This document shows positions 33,022 to 40,510 of a stretch of 64,000 bases of DNA, piece after piece. The stretch lies in NCBI GenBank assembly GCA_027309085.1, contig DAIDDL010000014.1, positions 1 to 64,000 of the forward strand, written 5' to 3'. Under the pieces are notes generated by a model. The model was not told the DNA's origin and ran no database searches. It saw only the letters and a list, made by a program, of their open reading frames with translations. Position 1 is the first letter of the stretch. Every line of letters begins with the position of its first letter. Source of the stretch: Sulfobacillus sp. GTDB lineage: Bacteria > Bacillota > Sulfobacillia > Sulfobacillales > Sulfobacillaceae. A program made the position numbers and the translations under genes.

Positions 33022-33222
33022 ATGCACCGCTACTGGATCTACAACGGCACCCTTTATTCCGAAGCAAAAGCCCAACAGCGTCCTTATGTGCGCCGCAAAG
33101 GCCTCGCCATTTGGGCCGCTACGCATGCGGCTGCCATCCGCCAACTCACTATTCTCCAACAGGAACAGGTCTCAGACCCGCGTCTCTATAGAAACGGTCC
33201 AGGTGCTGTGTCATCTTCTTAG
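33022..33222 (+). CDS. Hypothetical 66-aa protein
   Basis: AAAAGGAG lies before ATG 33022. Basic, aromatic-rich start (MHRYWIYNGTLYSEAKAQQR). No family recognised. Confidence 0.5.
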   Translation: MHRYWIYNGTLYSEAKAQQRPYVRRKGLAIWAATHAAAIRQLTILQQEQVSDPRLYRNGPGAVSSS

Positions 33223-33307
33223 GCACTGGCCTCAAGACAACAGCACAGCTATTTGTTATGATTTTCTCAAGCGCCGGCGTGGCGTATTCCTTCCGGAGGT
33301 GATCCTT

Positions 33308-33490
33308 GTGACGACAGAGGCTCTCGACGACTTATTACACGCGTTGCCCGATACGCATGCGACGGATGTGCTCACCTTCTACCTCCACGGACTCCACCCC
33401 GGCGACGGTCCAGTGGATGCGGAGACCGTGCGGGCGTGGCTCGATGACCTCCATCAGCATCTCACGACCCTTCTGCAGGTCTTACCCTAA
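33308..33490 (+). CDS. Small acidic protein, GTG start (60 aa)
   Basis: GGAGGTGATCC places a good ribosome site 8 bases before GTG 33308. Product is helical and acidic (TEALDDLLHALPDTHATDVL). No family recognised. Confidence 0.5.
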   Translation: MTTEALDDLLHALPDTHATDVLTFYLHGLHPGDGPVDAETVRAWLDDLHQHLTTLLQVLP

Positions 33491-33515
33491 CGTATCATTC
33501 ACCGCGGCAGGACGT

Positions 33516-33542
33516 GCCCGGCCCGTGTACTGAGGGCCGGGC
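33516..33542. terminator. GC-rich hairpin
   Basis: GCCCGGCCC and GGGCCGGGC (9 bp) with a 9-base loop; TTTGTC follows. Lies before the DUF3850 gene. Confidence 0.6.
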
Positions 33543-33579
33543 TTTGTCACGGAGATCTGATGCAAAAAGGAGAAAACCT

Positions 33580-33864
33580 ATGGTCCATGTGCTCAAAATC
33601 TGGCCTGAAGACTTCCAGCCGGTGCTCACCGGGGCCAAAGCGATTGAGTTGCGGTCGGAAGCGGATCGGACGTTTGCCGTGGGCGATACCCTCCTGCTGC
33701 GTGAATATGTGCCCGACACCTCCCCGCCGTATACGGGGCGCACGGTTGCCGTCGTCGTTACACACATTGTGCGTGACCCGTCGGGTTCCTGGCTCGCTCC
33801 GCACGTGGCTGCGCTCTCTATTCGGCCATATTTCGCTCGTCATCCCGAGTTACCCGGCCTCTAG
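33580..33864 (+). CDS. DUF3850 (ASCH-like) protein, short copy
   Basis: The 94-aa product has the DUF3850 pattern: HVLKIWPEDFQPVLTGAKAI, ELRSEADRTFAVGDTLLLRE, YTGRTVAVVVTHIV. The ASCH/PUA-like fold binds RNA or modified nucleotides. A longer paralogue lies at 41273. AAAAAGGAG precedes ATG 33580. Confidence 0.82.
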   Translation: MVHVLKIWPEDFQPVLTGAKAIELRSEADRTFAVGDTLLLREYVPDTSPPYTGRTVAVVVTHIVRDPSGSWLAPHVAALSIRPYFARHPELPGL

Positions 33865-33913
33865 GGCCGGGCCGTGTCGTGCTGTGATCTTTCCGAAAGG
33901 ACGGGAATACGCG

Positions 33914-34210
33914 ATGTCAGATGCTTCCCTCATTCATTTGGACGTGGCCGCGTGGTGCGGCACGACGACTCTTGGTCAGCGGCCACCCGCCCGGCTCTTA
34001 CGCGCCTGTCTTGAGGACATCGTGCACGAGGGCAAGACGGTTGTTTGCGATTTCGCTCACGTAGACGTTCTCACCAGCGCATTTATGGATGAGTGCTTCG
34101 GCAAGCTCTGGGACCACTTTCCGCATGACCAGCTTCGCGTCCAGCTTCGGATTCAGCATCTTACCGGGAATAACCGGGCGATCTGGCGGTTTGTGCTGGC
34201 GCATCGTTAA
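33914..34210 (+). CDS. STAS-like DUF4325 protein
   Basis: The 98-aa sequence matches STAS-like DUF4325: TVVCDFAHVDVLTSAFMDEC, FGKLWDHF and a last helix. STAS folds serve as regulatory adaptors, sometimes with ATPases. AAAGGACGGG lies before ATG 33914. No kinase partner is seen beside it. Confidence 0.72.
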   Translation: MSDASLIHLDVAAWCGTTTLGQRPPARLLRACLEDIVHEGKTVVCDFAHVDVLTSAFMDECFGKLWDHFPHDQLRVQLRIQHLTGNNRAIWRFVLAHR

Positions 34211-34274
34211 TCCTAAGCACTTGTTGGGTCATAATATAATCTAGGGGATACTCAAAATACGAGGTGAGAATGAA

Positions 34275-35126
34275 TTGAAATGGGAACACATCGAAGCCGC
34301 TGCTAAAAAACGTGAAGTCCCCACTATCTGGATGTTTCGCGAACTGTGGCAACGTATGGTATTGGCCACCATCATGAGCATGGATACAACCCATCGTATC
34401 GTGTTCCAAGGCGGTACGGCTTTACGATTATGTTATGGCAACACACGATTTTCCGAAGACTTGGACTTTGTGATGAATCAGAGGTCTTTACCGTATTCGT
34501 TATCGGAACCTATTCTTCCGTTTCATCAAATCGTCGAACAGATGCGTCCTATGCTTCCTCACCCTTCTAATATCACATGGAAAATTCAAAAAGCTACACC
34601 GACCCTGCAACGCACGGTTTTAACGGCCCAGCTTCCCGACAGTACGAACGTACGTCTGCATCTTGAATTTGTTACCGTGCCAAGCTATGATCCTAGAATA
34701 TTGACTCTTTCATCTCTGCGCGATTCTCAACCGATTGTCGTTGAAAGTCGTGAAGAAATTTTAGCGGATAAAATTGTGGCGTTGGGCCTTCGACCTTATA
34801 TTAAAGGTCGTGACATTTGGGATGTGGCATTTTTACAAGCATCTCATGTTCCCGTACATGTTGATTGGATCCTACAAAAGGTTCAGGATTACGGTGCTCA
34901 ATCTCTGGTCTTTTACCAAAATCTTGTGCAACGTCGCCAGATATTACAAAACCCTGAGACCCTCATGCAATTTCGTCAAGAATTGTCACGATTCATTGCG
35001 CCTCAACAGGTCGCCACATTGGATAGCCAACAGGCGTGGGCCCAGATGACTCAACAGTGTGTCGACATGATCCAGAACACTACGGCTCATTTCACAGGAC
35101 CTCGGAGAGGAGGACCGCATCGATGA
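34275..35126 (+). CDS. AbiEii-type nucleotidyltransferase toxin
   Basis: IVFQGGTALRLCYGNTRFSE and DLDFVM form the nucleotidyltransferase GG..R..DxD site of the AbiEii family, with a later lysine-bearing ILADKIVALGLRPYIKGRDI block. AbiEii toxins modify tRNA or other targets and are neutralised by AbiEi. 283 aa is normal. The start is TTG 34275 with GAGGTGAG upstream. Unlike the classical operon, the toxin precedes the antitoxin, whose ATG overlaps the toxin stop. Base composition is AT-rich, suggesting recent acquisition. Predicted role: maintenance or abortive infection. Confidence 0.85.
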   Translation: MKWEHIEAAAKKREVPTIWMFRELWQRMVLATIMSMDTTHRIVFQGGTALRLCYGNTRFSEDLDFVMNQRSLPYSLSEPILPFHQIVEQMRPMLPHPSNITWKIQKATPTLQRTVLTAQLPDSTNVRLHLEFVTVPSYDPRILTLSSLRDSQPIVVESREEILADKIVALGLRPYIKGRDIWDVAFLQASHVPVHVDWILQKVQDYGAQSLVFYQNLVQRRQILQNPETLMQFRQELSRFIAPQQVATLDSQQAWAQMTQQCVDMIQNTTAHFTGPRRGGPHR

Positions 35127-35779
35127 ACACACCAACCCTTCAGCAATGGCTTCATGAACAACCCCAGCGCATTCTGTTGACTGCGGAGATTGCTCGTGCC
35201 CGAGGAGAGTCTGTCGATTTCACGCATGGTCTTCTTGCCTCGTGCCGAGACCCCCTACCGCTATTTCACGTCGGAGATCGTTGGGTCAATCCTTGGACGA
35301 CAGACAATCCGGAAACAATTGTTCCTCTCTTATATCCGGATGGGTATGTCTCGCTCGAATGGGCTCTCGCCCGGTGGGGCTGTTTGTCCCAGCAACCGAC
35401 AGTCTTAAGTGTGGTGACGCCGTCTGCTGTCCCGCATGATCCGCAAGCTGTCACGCATCGCTGGTCATTGGAGTGCCTTTCGCCGTTATCGAATCGGCAT
35501 CCCGCCCCGATCCTCACCGCCGAAAACGTGCCCGTGGCCACCGCCGCCTACGCGTTAATCGACTGGGCCTATCATCGCTGGCTGCAACCCGGCGCCTCTC
35601 TCTCTCTTTTGCAAAGTTTTTTGGACGATTGTGACCGCGACGTCGTGGACGACGATCTCATCGCTTTACAGCAATATGCGGACCCCCTCATTCGTCAATT
35701 AGCCGCCACTATCATTCGCCAGTGGCCTGACGACAGCCATGTCTTCGTGGCTCCATTCAACACTACTCGACAGCCTTAA
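35123..35779 (+). CDS. AbiEi-like antitoxin
   Basis: The 218-aa product starts with a winged-helix stretch and contains LYPDGYVSLEWALARWGCLS followed by PTVLSVVTPSAVP, the typical AbiEi segment. AbiEi binds the operator and blocks its toxin. ATGA overlap with the upstream toxin ensures co-translation. GAGGAGG lies before ATG 35123. The reversed order (toxin first) is unusual for AbiE. Confidence 0.7.
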   Translation: MNTPTLQQWLHEQPQRILLTAEIARARGESVDFTHGLLASCRDPLPLFHVGDRWVNPWTTDNPETIVPLLYPDGYVSLEWALARWGCLSQQPTVLSVVTPSAVPHDPQAVTHRWSLECLSPLSNRHPAPILTAENVPVATAAYALIDWAYHRWLQPGASLSLLQSFLDDCDRDVVDDDLIALQQYADPLIRQLAATIIRQWPDDSHVFVAPFNTTRQP

Positions 35780-35830
35780 GTACACACTCTCTCGCGTGTG
35801 AGTCCACTCAGTTTGAAAGGAGCGCACCCT

Positions 35831-36091
35831 ATGAAAATCAGCCTAAACAATGAGACGGTTTTTGATACGGATGACCTGACCGACACCCTCCACGATCTCT
35901 TTGCCCGTTTGGCCCCGGCTACCGCATTGTCGCCAGAAGCCTTAACCCATTTTGATGATGTCACCTTACGATCGTTATTACGCCGCACCACGGTGAAACG
36001 CGACATGGTCAACGACGCCATTGCTCTCATCCAAGAGGAGCAAGCACGCCGACACGCTTCCTCTTCATCGAATGTTCCAGACAAACTCTAA
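35831..36091 (+). CDS. Hypothetical 86-aa helical protein
   Basis: GAAAGGAG lies before ATG 35831. Helical, charged at the end (NDAIALIQEEQARRHASSSS). No family recognised. Independent small cargo gene after the AbiE pair. Confidence 0.55.
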   Translation: MKISLNNETVFDTDDLTDTLHDLFARLAPATALSPEALTHFDDVTLRSLLRRTTVKRDMVNDAIALIQEEQARRHASSSSNVPDKL

Positions 36092-36180
36092 AGCCTTCTC
36101 TTGCCGGCAATCACCGGGCGACCTGGCGGTTTGCCTTGGCGCCTCGGGATCTTTCCCCAGTTCCCTAGAACGAGGTGTGG

Positions 36181-36375
36181 ATGATGCCAGATGATCCTCA
36201 GCAGCTTCCACTTCTCGGCGTGGCCTTTAAGTGCCACGAGTGCGGCCTGGTCTTCCGGTTAGCCTCGCTGGATGACGATCCCACGACGTCGTCCGGGTGT
36301 TGTCCCTTATGCGGGGGGCGACAGTGGAATATCTATGGCAAATACGTCAACGGACAGATCGTGCGTCTCGTTTGA
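36181..36375 (+). CDS. Small zinc-ribbon protein (64 aa)
   Basis: AACGAGG lies before ATG 36181 (GTG 36175 is an alternative). CHEC and CPLC 25 residues apart form a zinc ribbon. It is the last protein gene before the non-coding module. Confidence 0.5.
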   Translation: MMPDDPQQLPLLGVAFKCHECGLVFRLASLDDDPTTSSGCCPLCGGRQWNIYGKYVNGQIVRLV

Positions 36376-36514
36376 TGGCTTCTCATCGGCACCAGGACGC
36401 TTATAAATAGTCTCTGGCCCGATCGCCGTTTAGACGGTGCAAAAAAATGAGCTGGGTGCGATAGCCGCCCCTTTTCGGGCGGCTCTGGATGTTTGATAGA
36501 GTTTTGTCCCATCC

Positions 36515-36649
36515 ATGGCGCCGTCCGGCGAGATGACGGACGCGGCCTCGGAGCGGCTCCCTGTGTTGAGTACCTCCGCGGTCGGCCACGCATCGTCTGG
36601 GTTCTTCGAGAACACCTGGTGCGTGAGCCGGGGCAGGACCGGCCGCCAT
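36515..36649 (+). ncRNA. Structured RNA element R, copy 1
   Basis: ATGGCG at 36515 pairs with CGCCAT at 36644-36649, closing ~135 nt. Inside, CGTCCG-GCGAGATGA-CGGACG forms a hairpin; the 9-base loop is identical in copy 2 while the stem differs but still pairs. GCCGG-GGCAGGA-CCGGC near the end is identical in both copies (26 bases conserved from 36626). A GCCGCCC/GGGCGGC hairpin lies just upstream (36463-36484), also matched in copy 2. Together with elements S and tRNA this occupies the 638-bp gap 36376-37013, which has no supported gene. I cannot assign a known RNA family. Confidence 0.55.
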
Positions 36650-36737
36650 GCCTATCCGACATGCGTTGAATACTCTCTCGCCTTTTCGAGGGACGACGCG
36701 CCACCTCGGCGCTAGGTGCATGCCGGTTGTGTTTTAA

Positions 36738-36817
36738 GACTGGTGGATGCTCGCACCCTGCGTGGAGCGGGTATCCCCGCGGCTGGCCATTCGGTGGCCG
36801 GTCGCGGCCCTCCAGTC
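36738..36817 (+). ncRNA. Structured RNA element S, copy 1
   Basis: Exactly 80 nt closed by GACTGG/CCAGTC. Two inner hairpins: a 13-bp stem with loop CTGCGT and a 12-bp stem with a 5-base loop, giving a three-way junction. It matches copy 2 (38205-38284) at 71 of 80 positions. One change pair (T-A here, C-G there) is compensatory within the first stem; one A-A mismatch is found here. Confidence 0.6.
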
Positions 36818-36834
36818 GAACAATAAAAACATTC

Positions 36835-36925
36835 AGGCCCGTCGTTCAACGACAGGACAGCGGTCCCCCCCGAAAGGGACTGACGCAAAACCGCCGATGG
36901 GGGTGCGACTCCCGCCGGGTCTCCA
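36835..36925 (+). pseudogene. tRNA-Trp-like sequence with disrupted anticodon loop
   Basis: AGGCCCG/CGGGTCT forms an acceptor stem like that of the intact tRNA-Trp at 38321. D-arm, GCGGT/ACCGC anticodon stem and a T-arm-like segment align, but the anticodon loop is ~25 nt (including CCCCGAAAGGG) instead of 7, the D-loop GG is lost and TTCGA has become TGCGA. A CCA follows. Probably a decayed duplicate; a spliced insert is less likely. Confidence 0.6.
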
Positions 36926-37013
36926 ATTTTTCACGATTCGTAGCATACTTGACCATCCTTCTGCATACAATGGCCGTAAGCGATTGTTGACAAGCTCGGA
37001 AGGATAGCCCATT

Positions 37014-37202
37014 ATGAGAAAAAAGAGGAAGCTCAAAAGGGGGGCGCGAAAAATGGCGAAGCCAGTGAAGATCCAGGAACGAGTTGACGTTCAGCAGGTC
37101 ACCATTCCCCCGGCTTCAGAGGTCAATGCGGCTTTTATGAAGGTCGGCGATGCCATCCAAAAGCGCCACATCGAGGCGTTCAAGCGATTGGCCGATCAAT
37201 AA
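37014..37202 (+). CDS. Putative antitoxin of the Doc-type toxin (62 aa)
   Basis: The small basic protein (MRKKRKLKRGARKMAKPVKI start) with a helical C-terminus (FMKVGDAIQKRHIEAFKRLA) sits directly before the Doc-type toxin, overlapping it as TAATG. Size, order and coupling fit an antitoxin. It lacks an obvious Phd/YefM N-terminal domain, so the DNA-binding role is uncertain. GGAAGGA lies before ATG 37014. Confidence 0.6.
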   Translation: MRKKRKLKRGARKMAKPVKIQERVDVQQVTIPPASEVNAAFMKVGDAIQKRHIEAFKRLADQ

Positions 37203-37630
37203 TGCGTTGGGTGTCGCTCACAGAAGCCATCCTGTTCCAAGAACGGGTGGTTGGGGATACCGGTGGATCCATCGGAGTCCTCGATCAAGGAAAATTGGAG
37301 GCCGCCATTGCGCGGCCTCTCACTGTGGTATTCGACTACGAGCCCTTTCCGACGCCGGCTTTGAAGGTGGCGGCGCTCATTGAGAGTATCATTACTACCC
37401 ACCCCTTTCTCGATGGCAATAAGCGAACGGCGATGCGGTTGGGATTGGCGCTTTTGGAGTTCAATTTCCCGCGGACTGGGACCGCGTCAGATGTCGACAT
37501 TGAAGCTATCGCCGTCGGGGTGGCTGAAGGAACAGTGGCTTTTCCAGAAGTTGCGCGATGGCTCGAAGGGCTTTACATGTGCTCGAACCCGACGCCTGTC
37601 GAATGTGACCCTTCGGATATAGGCCCTTAA
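37202..37630 (+). CDS. doc: Doc/Fic-family death-on-curing toxin
   Basis: The Fic motif HPFLDGNKRTAMRLGL is intact near residue 64, preceded by KLEAAIARP and AALIESIITTHPF as in Doc proteins. Doc phosphorylates EF-Tu and stops translation; related Fic proteins AMPylate targets. 142 aa is usual. The ATG shares a base with the upstream stop, so toxin is made only with antitoxin. The operon lies between two copies of the R-S-tRNA module, and may have inserted between them or have helped to duplicate them. Confidence 0.9.
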   Translation: MRWVSLTEAILFQERVVGDTGGSIGVLDQGKLEAAIARPLTVVFDYEPFPTPALKVAALIESIITTHPFLDGNKRTAMRLGLALLEFNFPRTGTASDVDIEAIAVGVAEGTVAFPEVARWLEGLYMCSNPTPVECDPSDIGP

Positions 37631-37839
37631 TTCCTTTCGTGCAACACTTCTTTAAACCTCCGCGGCCCTAAAAGCTGGGACTTTAGGCCCGATTGTGGCC
37701 CGTTCACTCGGTCAAAAATTCCCGCGTATGGAAATCACGAATCGCGGCCTCTTATCCTTCCTCTGCTAATTGTGCGACAATCATACCGTCTGATCCTCTC
37801 ATACACCGCCCTATCGGGCGGCGTGTCGTTTGTCCTATC

Positions 37840-37942
37840 ATGGCGCAGGTGGCGAGATGACACCGTGCGACGCAGCGGCCCTACGTCCGGTTGTCCGGAC
37901 GTCGTCTGTGACGGGCCCAGCCGGGGCAGGACCGGCCGCCAT
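37840..37942 (+). ncRNA. Structured RNA element R, copy 2
   Basis: ATGGCG/CGCCAT closes 103 nt. GGTG-GCGAGATGA-CACC keeps the loop of copy 1 on a different stem. A perfect 8-bp ACGTCCGG/CCGGACGT hairpin occupies the variable middle, and the terminal GCCGG-GGCAGGA-CCGGC hairpin is identical to copy 1. A CCGCCC-TATC-GGGCGG hairpin lies upstream (37806-37821). The 816-bp stretch 37631-38446 contains only this module (R, nested hairpin, tRNA-like, S, tRNA-Trp). Confidence 0.55.
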
Positions 37943-37961
37943 GCAGTAACTGATTTTTCGG

Positions 37962-38032
37962 AACACCCCGTCAGGCCGCACCAAAAGGGTGCGGCCTGAC
38001 GCGCAAAGCATGGGGAATCCTCACGGGGTGTT
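37962..38032 (+). other. Nested hairpin in the RNA module
   Basis: AACACCCCGT (37962) pairs perfectly with ACGGGGTGTT (38023). Within it CAGGCCGCACC and GGTGCGGCCTG form another perfect 11-bp stem. Present only in copy 2 of the module. Confidence 0.6.
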
Positions 38033-38045
38033 CTGAGAATCGAAC

Positions 38046-38171
38046 CTGCCGGTGACGAAAATGGCAACCGTAGCGGAGGCGGGGAAACCGATGGTTGATA
38101 CCCCAAACCCGCAGCCACTAAAGGAACCATCCCCGAGTTGCGGCACTGTGGGTTCGAGTCCCACCCGGCAA
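38046..38171 (+). other. tRNA-like sequence with oversized core
   Basis: A perfect T-arm (GTGGG-TTCGAGT-CCCAC at 38148-38164) is followed by CCGGCA, which pairs with TGCCGG at 38047. A 3-bp D-arm with GG in the loop fits. The ~125-nt length is at least 35 too long; GATGGTT/AACCATC closes a 28-base loop where the anticodon should be. No usable anticodon can be named. May be a decayed tRNA or part of a larger RNA. Confidence 0.4.
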
Positions 38172-38204
38172 GGATAAAGGAATTGCCCGAGGGCAATCCC
38201 GCAA

Positions 38205-38284
38205 GACTGGCGGACGCCCGCACCCTGCGAGGTGCGGGTGTCCACGCGGCTGGCCATCGGGTGGCCGGTCGCGGCCCTCCAGTC
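38205..38284 (+). ncRNA. Structured RNA element S, copy 2
   Basis: 80 nt closed by GACTGG/CCAGTC. The first inner stem pairs 13 of 13 (GGACGCCCGCACC with its partner, one G-T), the second 12 of 12. Loops CTGCGA and TCGGG. The complete pairing in this copy next to the intact tRNA-Trp suggests it is the functional one. Unknown family. Confidence 0.6.
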
Positions 38285-38320
38285 TTTTATCCCAAAATCG
38301 AAAAATTAAAAAATCTACCT

Positions 38321-38394
38321 AGGCGCGTCATTTAACGGTAGGATAGCGGTCTCCAACACCGCCTATGGGGGTTCGACTCCCTCCGCGTCTGCCA
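38321..38394 (+). tRNA. trnW: tRNA-Trp (CCA anticodon)
   Basis: A full cloverleaf: acceptor AGGCGCG/CGCGTCT, D-arm ATTT-AACGGTA-GGAT, anticodon arm GCGGT-CTCCAAC-ACCGC with anticodon CCA, 5-base variable loop, T-arm GGGGG-TTCGACT-CCCTC, discriminator G and encoded CCA. It carries U11-A24 in the D-stem, as I recall for Bacillus tRNA-Trp, a pair linked to UGA readthrough. Encoded at the end of the RNA module. Confidence 0.88.
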
Positions 38395-38446
38395 ACTTTT
38401 TCGTGCCCTTTATCTCGTCTGCATGATCCCCAAGGAGGTCCGCGTG

Positions 38447-38809
38447 ATGCTCTGTTATCTCCTCGAAACCCGTACAGGACAACGCTGGGCGATACACGCC
38501 ACATCTCGGGTGCGGGCCACGGCTCTGGATTCGTTCATCCCTGTGTGATCCCACCATCCCCCACTGGTTATCCGTATTCCCCGTAGCACCACAATAGACC
38601 TGGCTGGCCATTGTGCCATTGCGCATCTCCAAGATGCCATTCCCGGCACGACCGTGACTGGTGCCCCAAAAGAGTTCGACATTCTCGGCGTGTCCGCCGA
38701 GATCTCTCTGACAAGGTGTATTTCAATCACACGACAAGGAGAATACCTTTATGTCCACACGCGGATTTGTCGGCATTGGCACCCCTACACAATGGAGCGG
38801 CCGCTATAA
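38447..38809 (+). pseudogene. Hypothetical gene interrupted by in-frame TGA
   Basis: AAGGAGG lies before ATG 38447. The first 33 codons (MLCYLLETRTGQRWAIHATS start) end at TGA 38546-38548, but the same frame continues with good protein sequence: PPLVIRIPRSTTIDLAGHC, AIAHLQDAIPGTTVTGAPKE, FDILGVSAEISLT. It runs into the next gene. A single nonsense change in a ~100-aa gene is the simplest reading. Confidence 0.5.
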
Positions 38810-39596
38810 CCATTCCGACTCCTATCCCACCGGATTAGGCGCAGAGGTCTGGACTACCGCCCAGCGGTTTTTCTCTGACGATCAGCATCTCCACGGGTTT
38901 GCCCACCGTCTCCTGAGTGTGACCGATTGGCGCCAAATGGCGACACACGGCATTTGCGAGTATTGTGGCCAACGCACGGGCCACCCGCAGAGCGTTAGCG
39001 GTCTAATCGCTGTGCCTTTTCTCGACCGCACGGCACTGCCTGACACGGAAGAGGCACTCCGCCAACAGAAAATGGCCGAAGCTCGTCAATATCACTGGTC
39101 CGGAGAGCGGCGGGCACTCATGACCCAGGAAGTCCACGATGAATGGCAGATCGTGCAAAATTTACGGAGCTGCGGCTATCCCGATCCCGACGCGTGCTAC
39201 CATGAGCACGATGCGGAAGATCCCACGGCGTCGGCCATAACACCCGACACCTGCGACTGTCTGTTCATGGAGTGGGGATACGTGCTGGATCCGGATATGC
39301 AGACGCTCCATGTATTCGTCGGAGGCATTGAGACGCCGATTACCTGCGCGGTTGACATCATTCGGCCGGATGGAACGCATGACTGGTGGCACGACAAAAC
39401 CCGTTATACCGGGGCCTTGGTCGGCTCCTATCCCTTAACGGCCCCGGAACCCGATTGGCATGCTGTCGACCAGGCGGGACAGACTGTATGCACCCAACTG
39501 GAGAAAGATTTTGCTGCACATCCCGACCATCCGCTCTTAGCCTCCGTGCGGGCGTTGCCCTTGGTGGATGTGTGGGATCAAACCGCTCTGTCCTAA
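38751..39596 (+). CDS. Conserved hypothetical protein (281 aa)
   Basis: ACAAGGAG lies before ATG 38751. The start, MSTRGFVGIGT and YNHSDSYPTGLG, resembles phage and actinobacterial proteins with a (G)xYNHxDSYPxGLG signature; I cannot give a function. CEYCGQRTGHP and CDCLF may bind metal. It overlaps the interrupted ORF upstream. Confidence 0.65.
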   Translation: MSTRGFVGIGTPTQWSGRYNHSDSYPTGLGAEVWTTAQRFFSDDQHLHGFAHRLLSVTDWRQMATHGICEYCGQRTGHPQSVSGLIAVPFLDRTALPDTEEALRQQKMAEARQYHWSGERRALMTQEVHDEWQIVQNLRSCGYPDPDACYHEHDAEDPTASAITPDTCDCLFMEWGYVLDPDMQTLHVFVGGIETPITCAVDIIRPDGTHDWWHDKTRYTGALVGSYPLTAPEPDWHAVDQAGQTVCTQLEKDFAAHPDHPLLASVRALPLVDVWDQTALS

Positions 39597-39760
39597 ATCG
39601 TAGGGGTGACGCGAGAGGCGCCCCGCTCTTCCCTGCCCTAGTTTTGCTCGCCCTACAGGCTGGCCCACTGGCCCTCCACAGACCAGATCCCGTTGCTACC
39701 GCCCCACGCCGCGGGGCGGTTAGCGGTGAGCCGATTATCCATCCTGTGAGAAAGCCGGTG

Positions 39761-40429
39761 ATGCTGATGAGTCATTTTGCCACCCTCGTTTTAGTTCCTC
39801 CATCCACTCCGCCCGACGCCATCGACAGCGCGGTTGCGGCATTGCTGGAACCGTTTGACGAAAATACCGAAGTTGAGGCCTATCCGACCGACTGCTACTG
39901 CAAGGGCAGTCTCGCCCAACGGGCCGGACGCGTGGCCGCCGATCAGGAAGTGGGTCCCCTTCATGAGCTAACCGAGCGGTATTGGGCACTGCCCGAGGCT
40001 GACCGCCCAGACCTGACGGAATATCTGGCCTCCTATCAAGCCGTCGCCGACCGCGCCGAACGGGCCCACCCTCTGTACCAACAGCCCGATCCGGCGTGCA
40101 AGGAATGCCATGGGACCGGTAGCCGTCTCACGACGTATAATCCGGATAGCCAGTGGGACTGGTGGGTCATTGGCGGGCGCTGGGACGGCTGGCTCCATCC
40201 CGAGAATGTGCTGCCTGTTCGCACTCTCTTAAGCGACAACCTCGCAAATTCGGAGAAAACGCCCTTCGCCCTCGTAACGCCGGACGGGGCGTGGTACCAG
40301 CAAGGCCGCATGGGCTTATGGGGCATGGCGTCGGATGAAGCTCCAAAGGAGGAGTGGGCGGACACGGTGCAGACGCTGCTCCGCGCACACCCGGGGGCCC
40401 TCGCTGTGACGTGTGACTTGCATATCTAA
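39761..40429 (+). CDS. Conserved phage/plasmid protein with CxxC and WDWW motif
   Basis: The 222-aa product contains CKECHGTGSRLTTYNPDSQW followed by DWWVIGGRWDGWL, a motif pair I know from phage and plasmid proteins of unknown role. A single CxxC pair could hold metal with distant ligands. The frame is open upstream; ATG 39761 or 39767 are likely starts with a weak GAGAAAG site. Confidence 0.65.
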   Translation: MLMSHFATLVLVPPSTPPDAIDSAVAALLEPFDENTEVEAYPTDCYCKGSLAQRAGRVAADQEVGPLHELTERYWALPEADRPDLTEYLASYQAVADRAERAHPLYQQPDPACKECHGTGSRLTTYNPDSQWDWWVIGGRWDGWLHPENVLPVRTLLSDNLANSEKTPFALVTPDGAWYQQGRMGLWGMASDEAPKEEWADTVQTLLRAHPGALAVTCDLHI

Positions 40430-40510
40430 ATTCCGCTGGCTCCTCTGCCAGCCTGAAGGTGGCAGAGGAGGCCCTGTTTTGTCGCCTCTCTCTTTTGAAA
40501 GGAGTGCCAA

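Noticed and set aside
36949-36971. TTGACC...TACAAT promoter before the Doc operon
   Set aside because: Only 11 bases separate the boxes, too short for sigma-70.
36833-37036. Minus-strand ORF reading GGSRTPIGG
   Set aside because: This wording is a typical false translation opposite tRNA genes; it supports the tRNA call instead.
37735-38257. Minus-strand ORFs with WDSNPQ and LEPTVPQ words
   Set aside because: Again shadows of tRNA-like sequences; no ribosome site.
37840-38394. RNA module as RNase P, tmRNA or SRP RNA
   Set aside because: I looked for the conserved cores of those RNAs (such as GAGGAAAGTC of RNase P) and did not find them.
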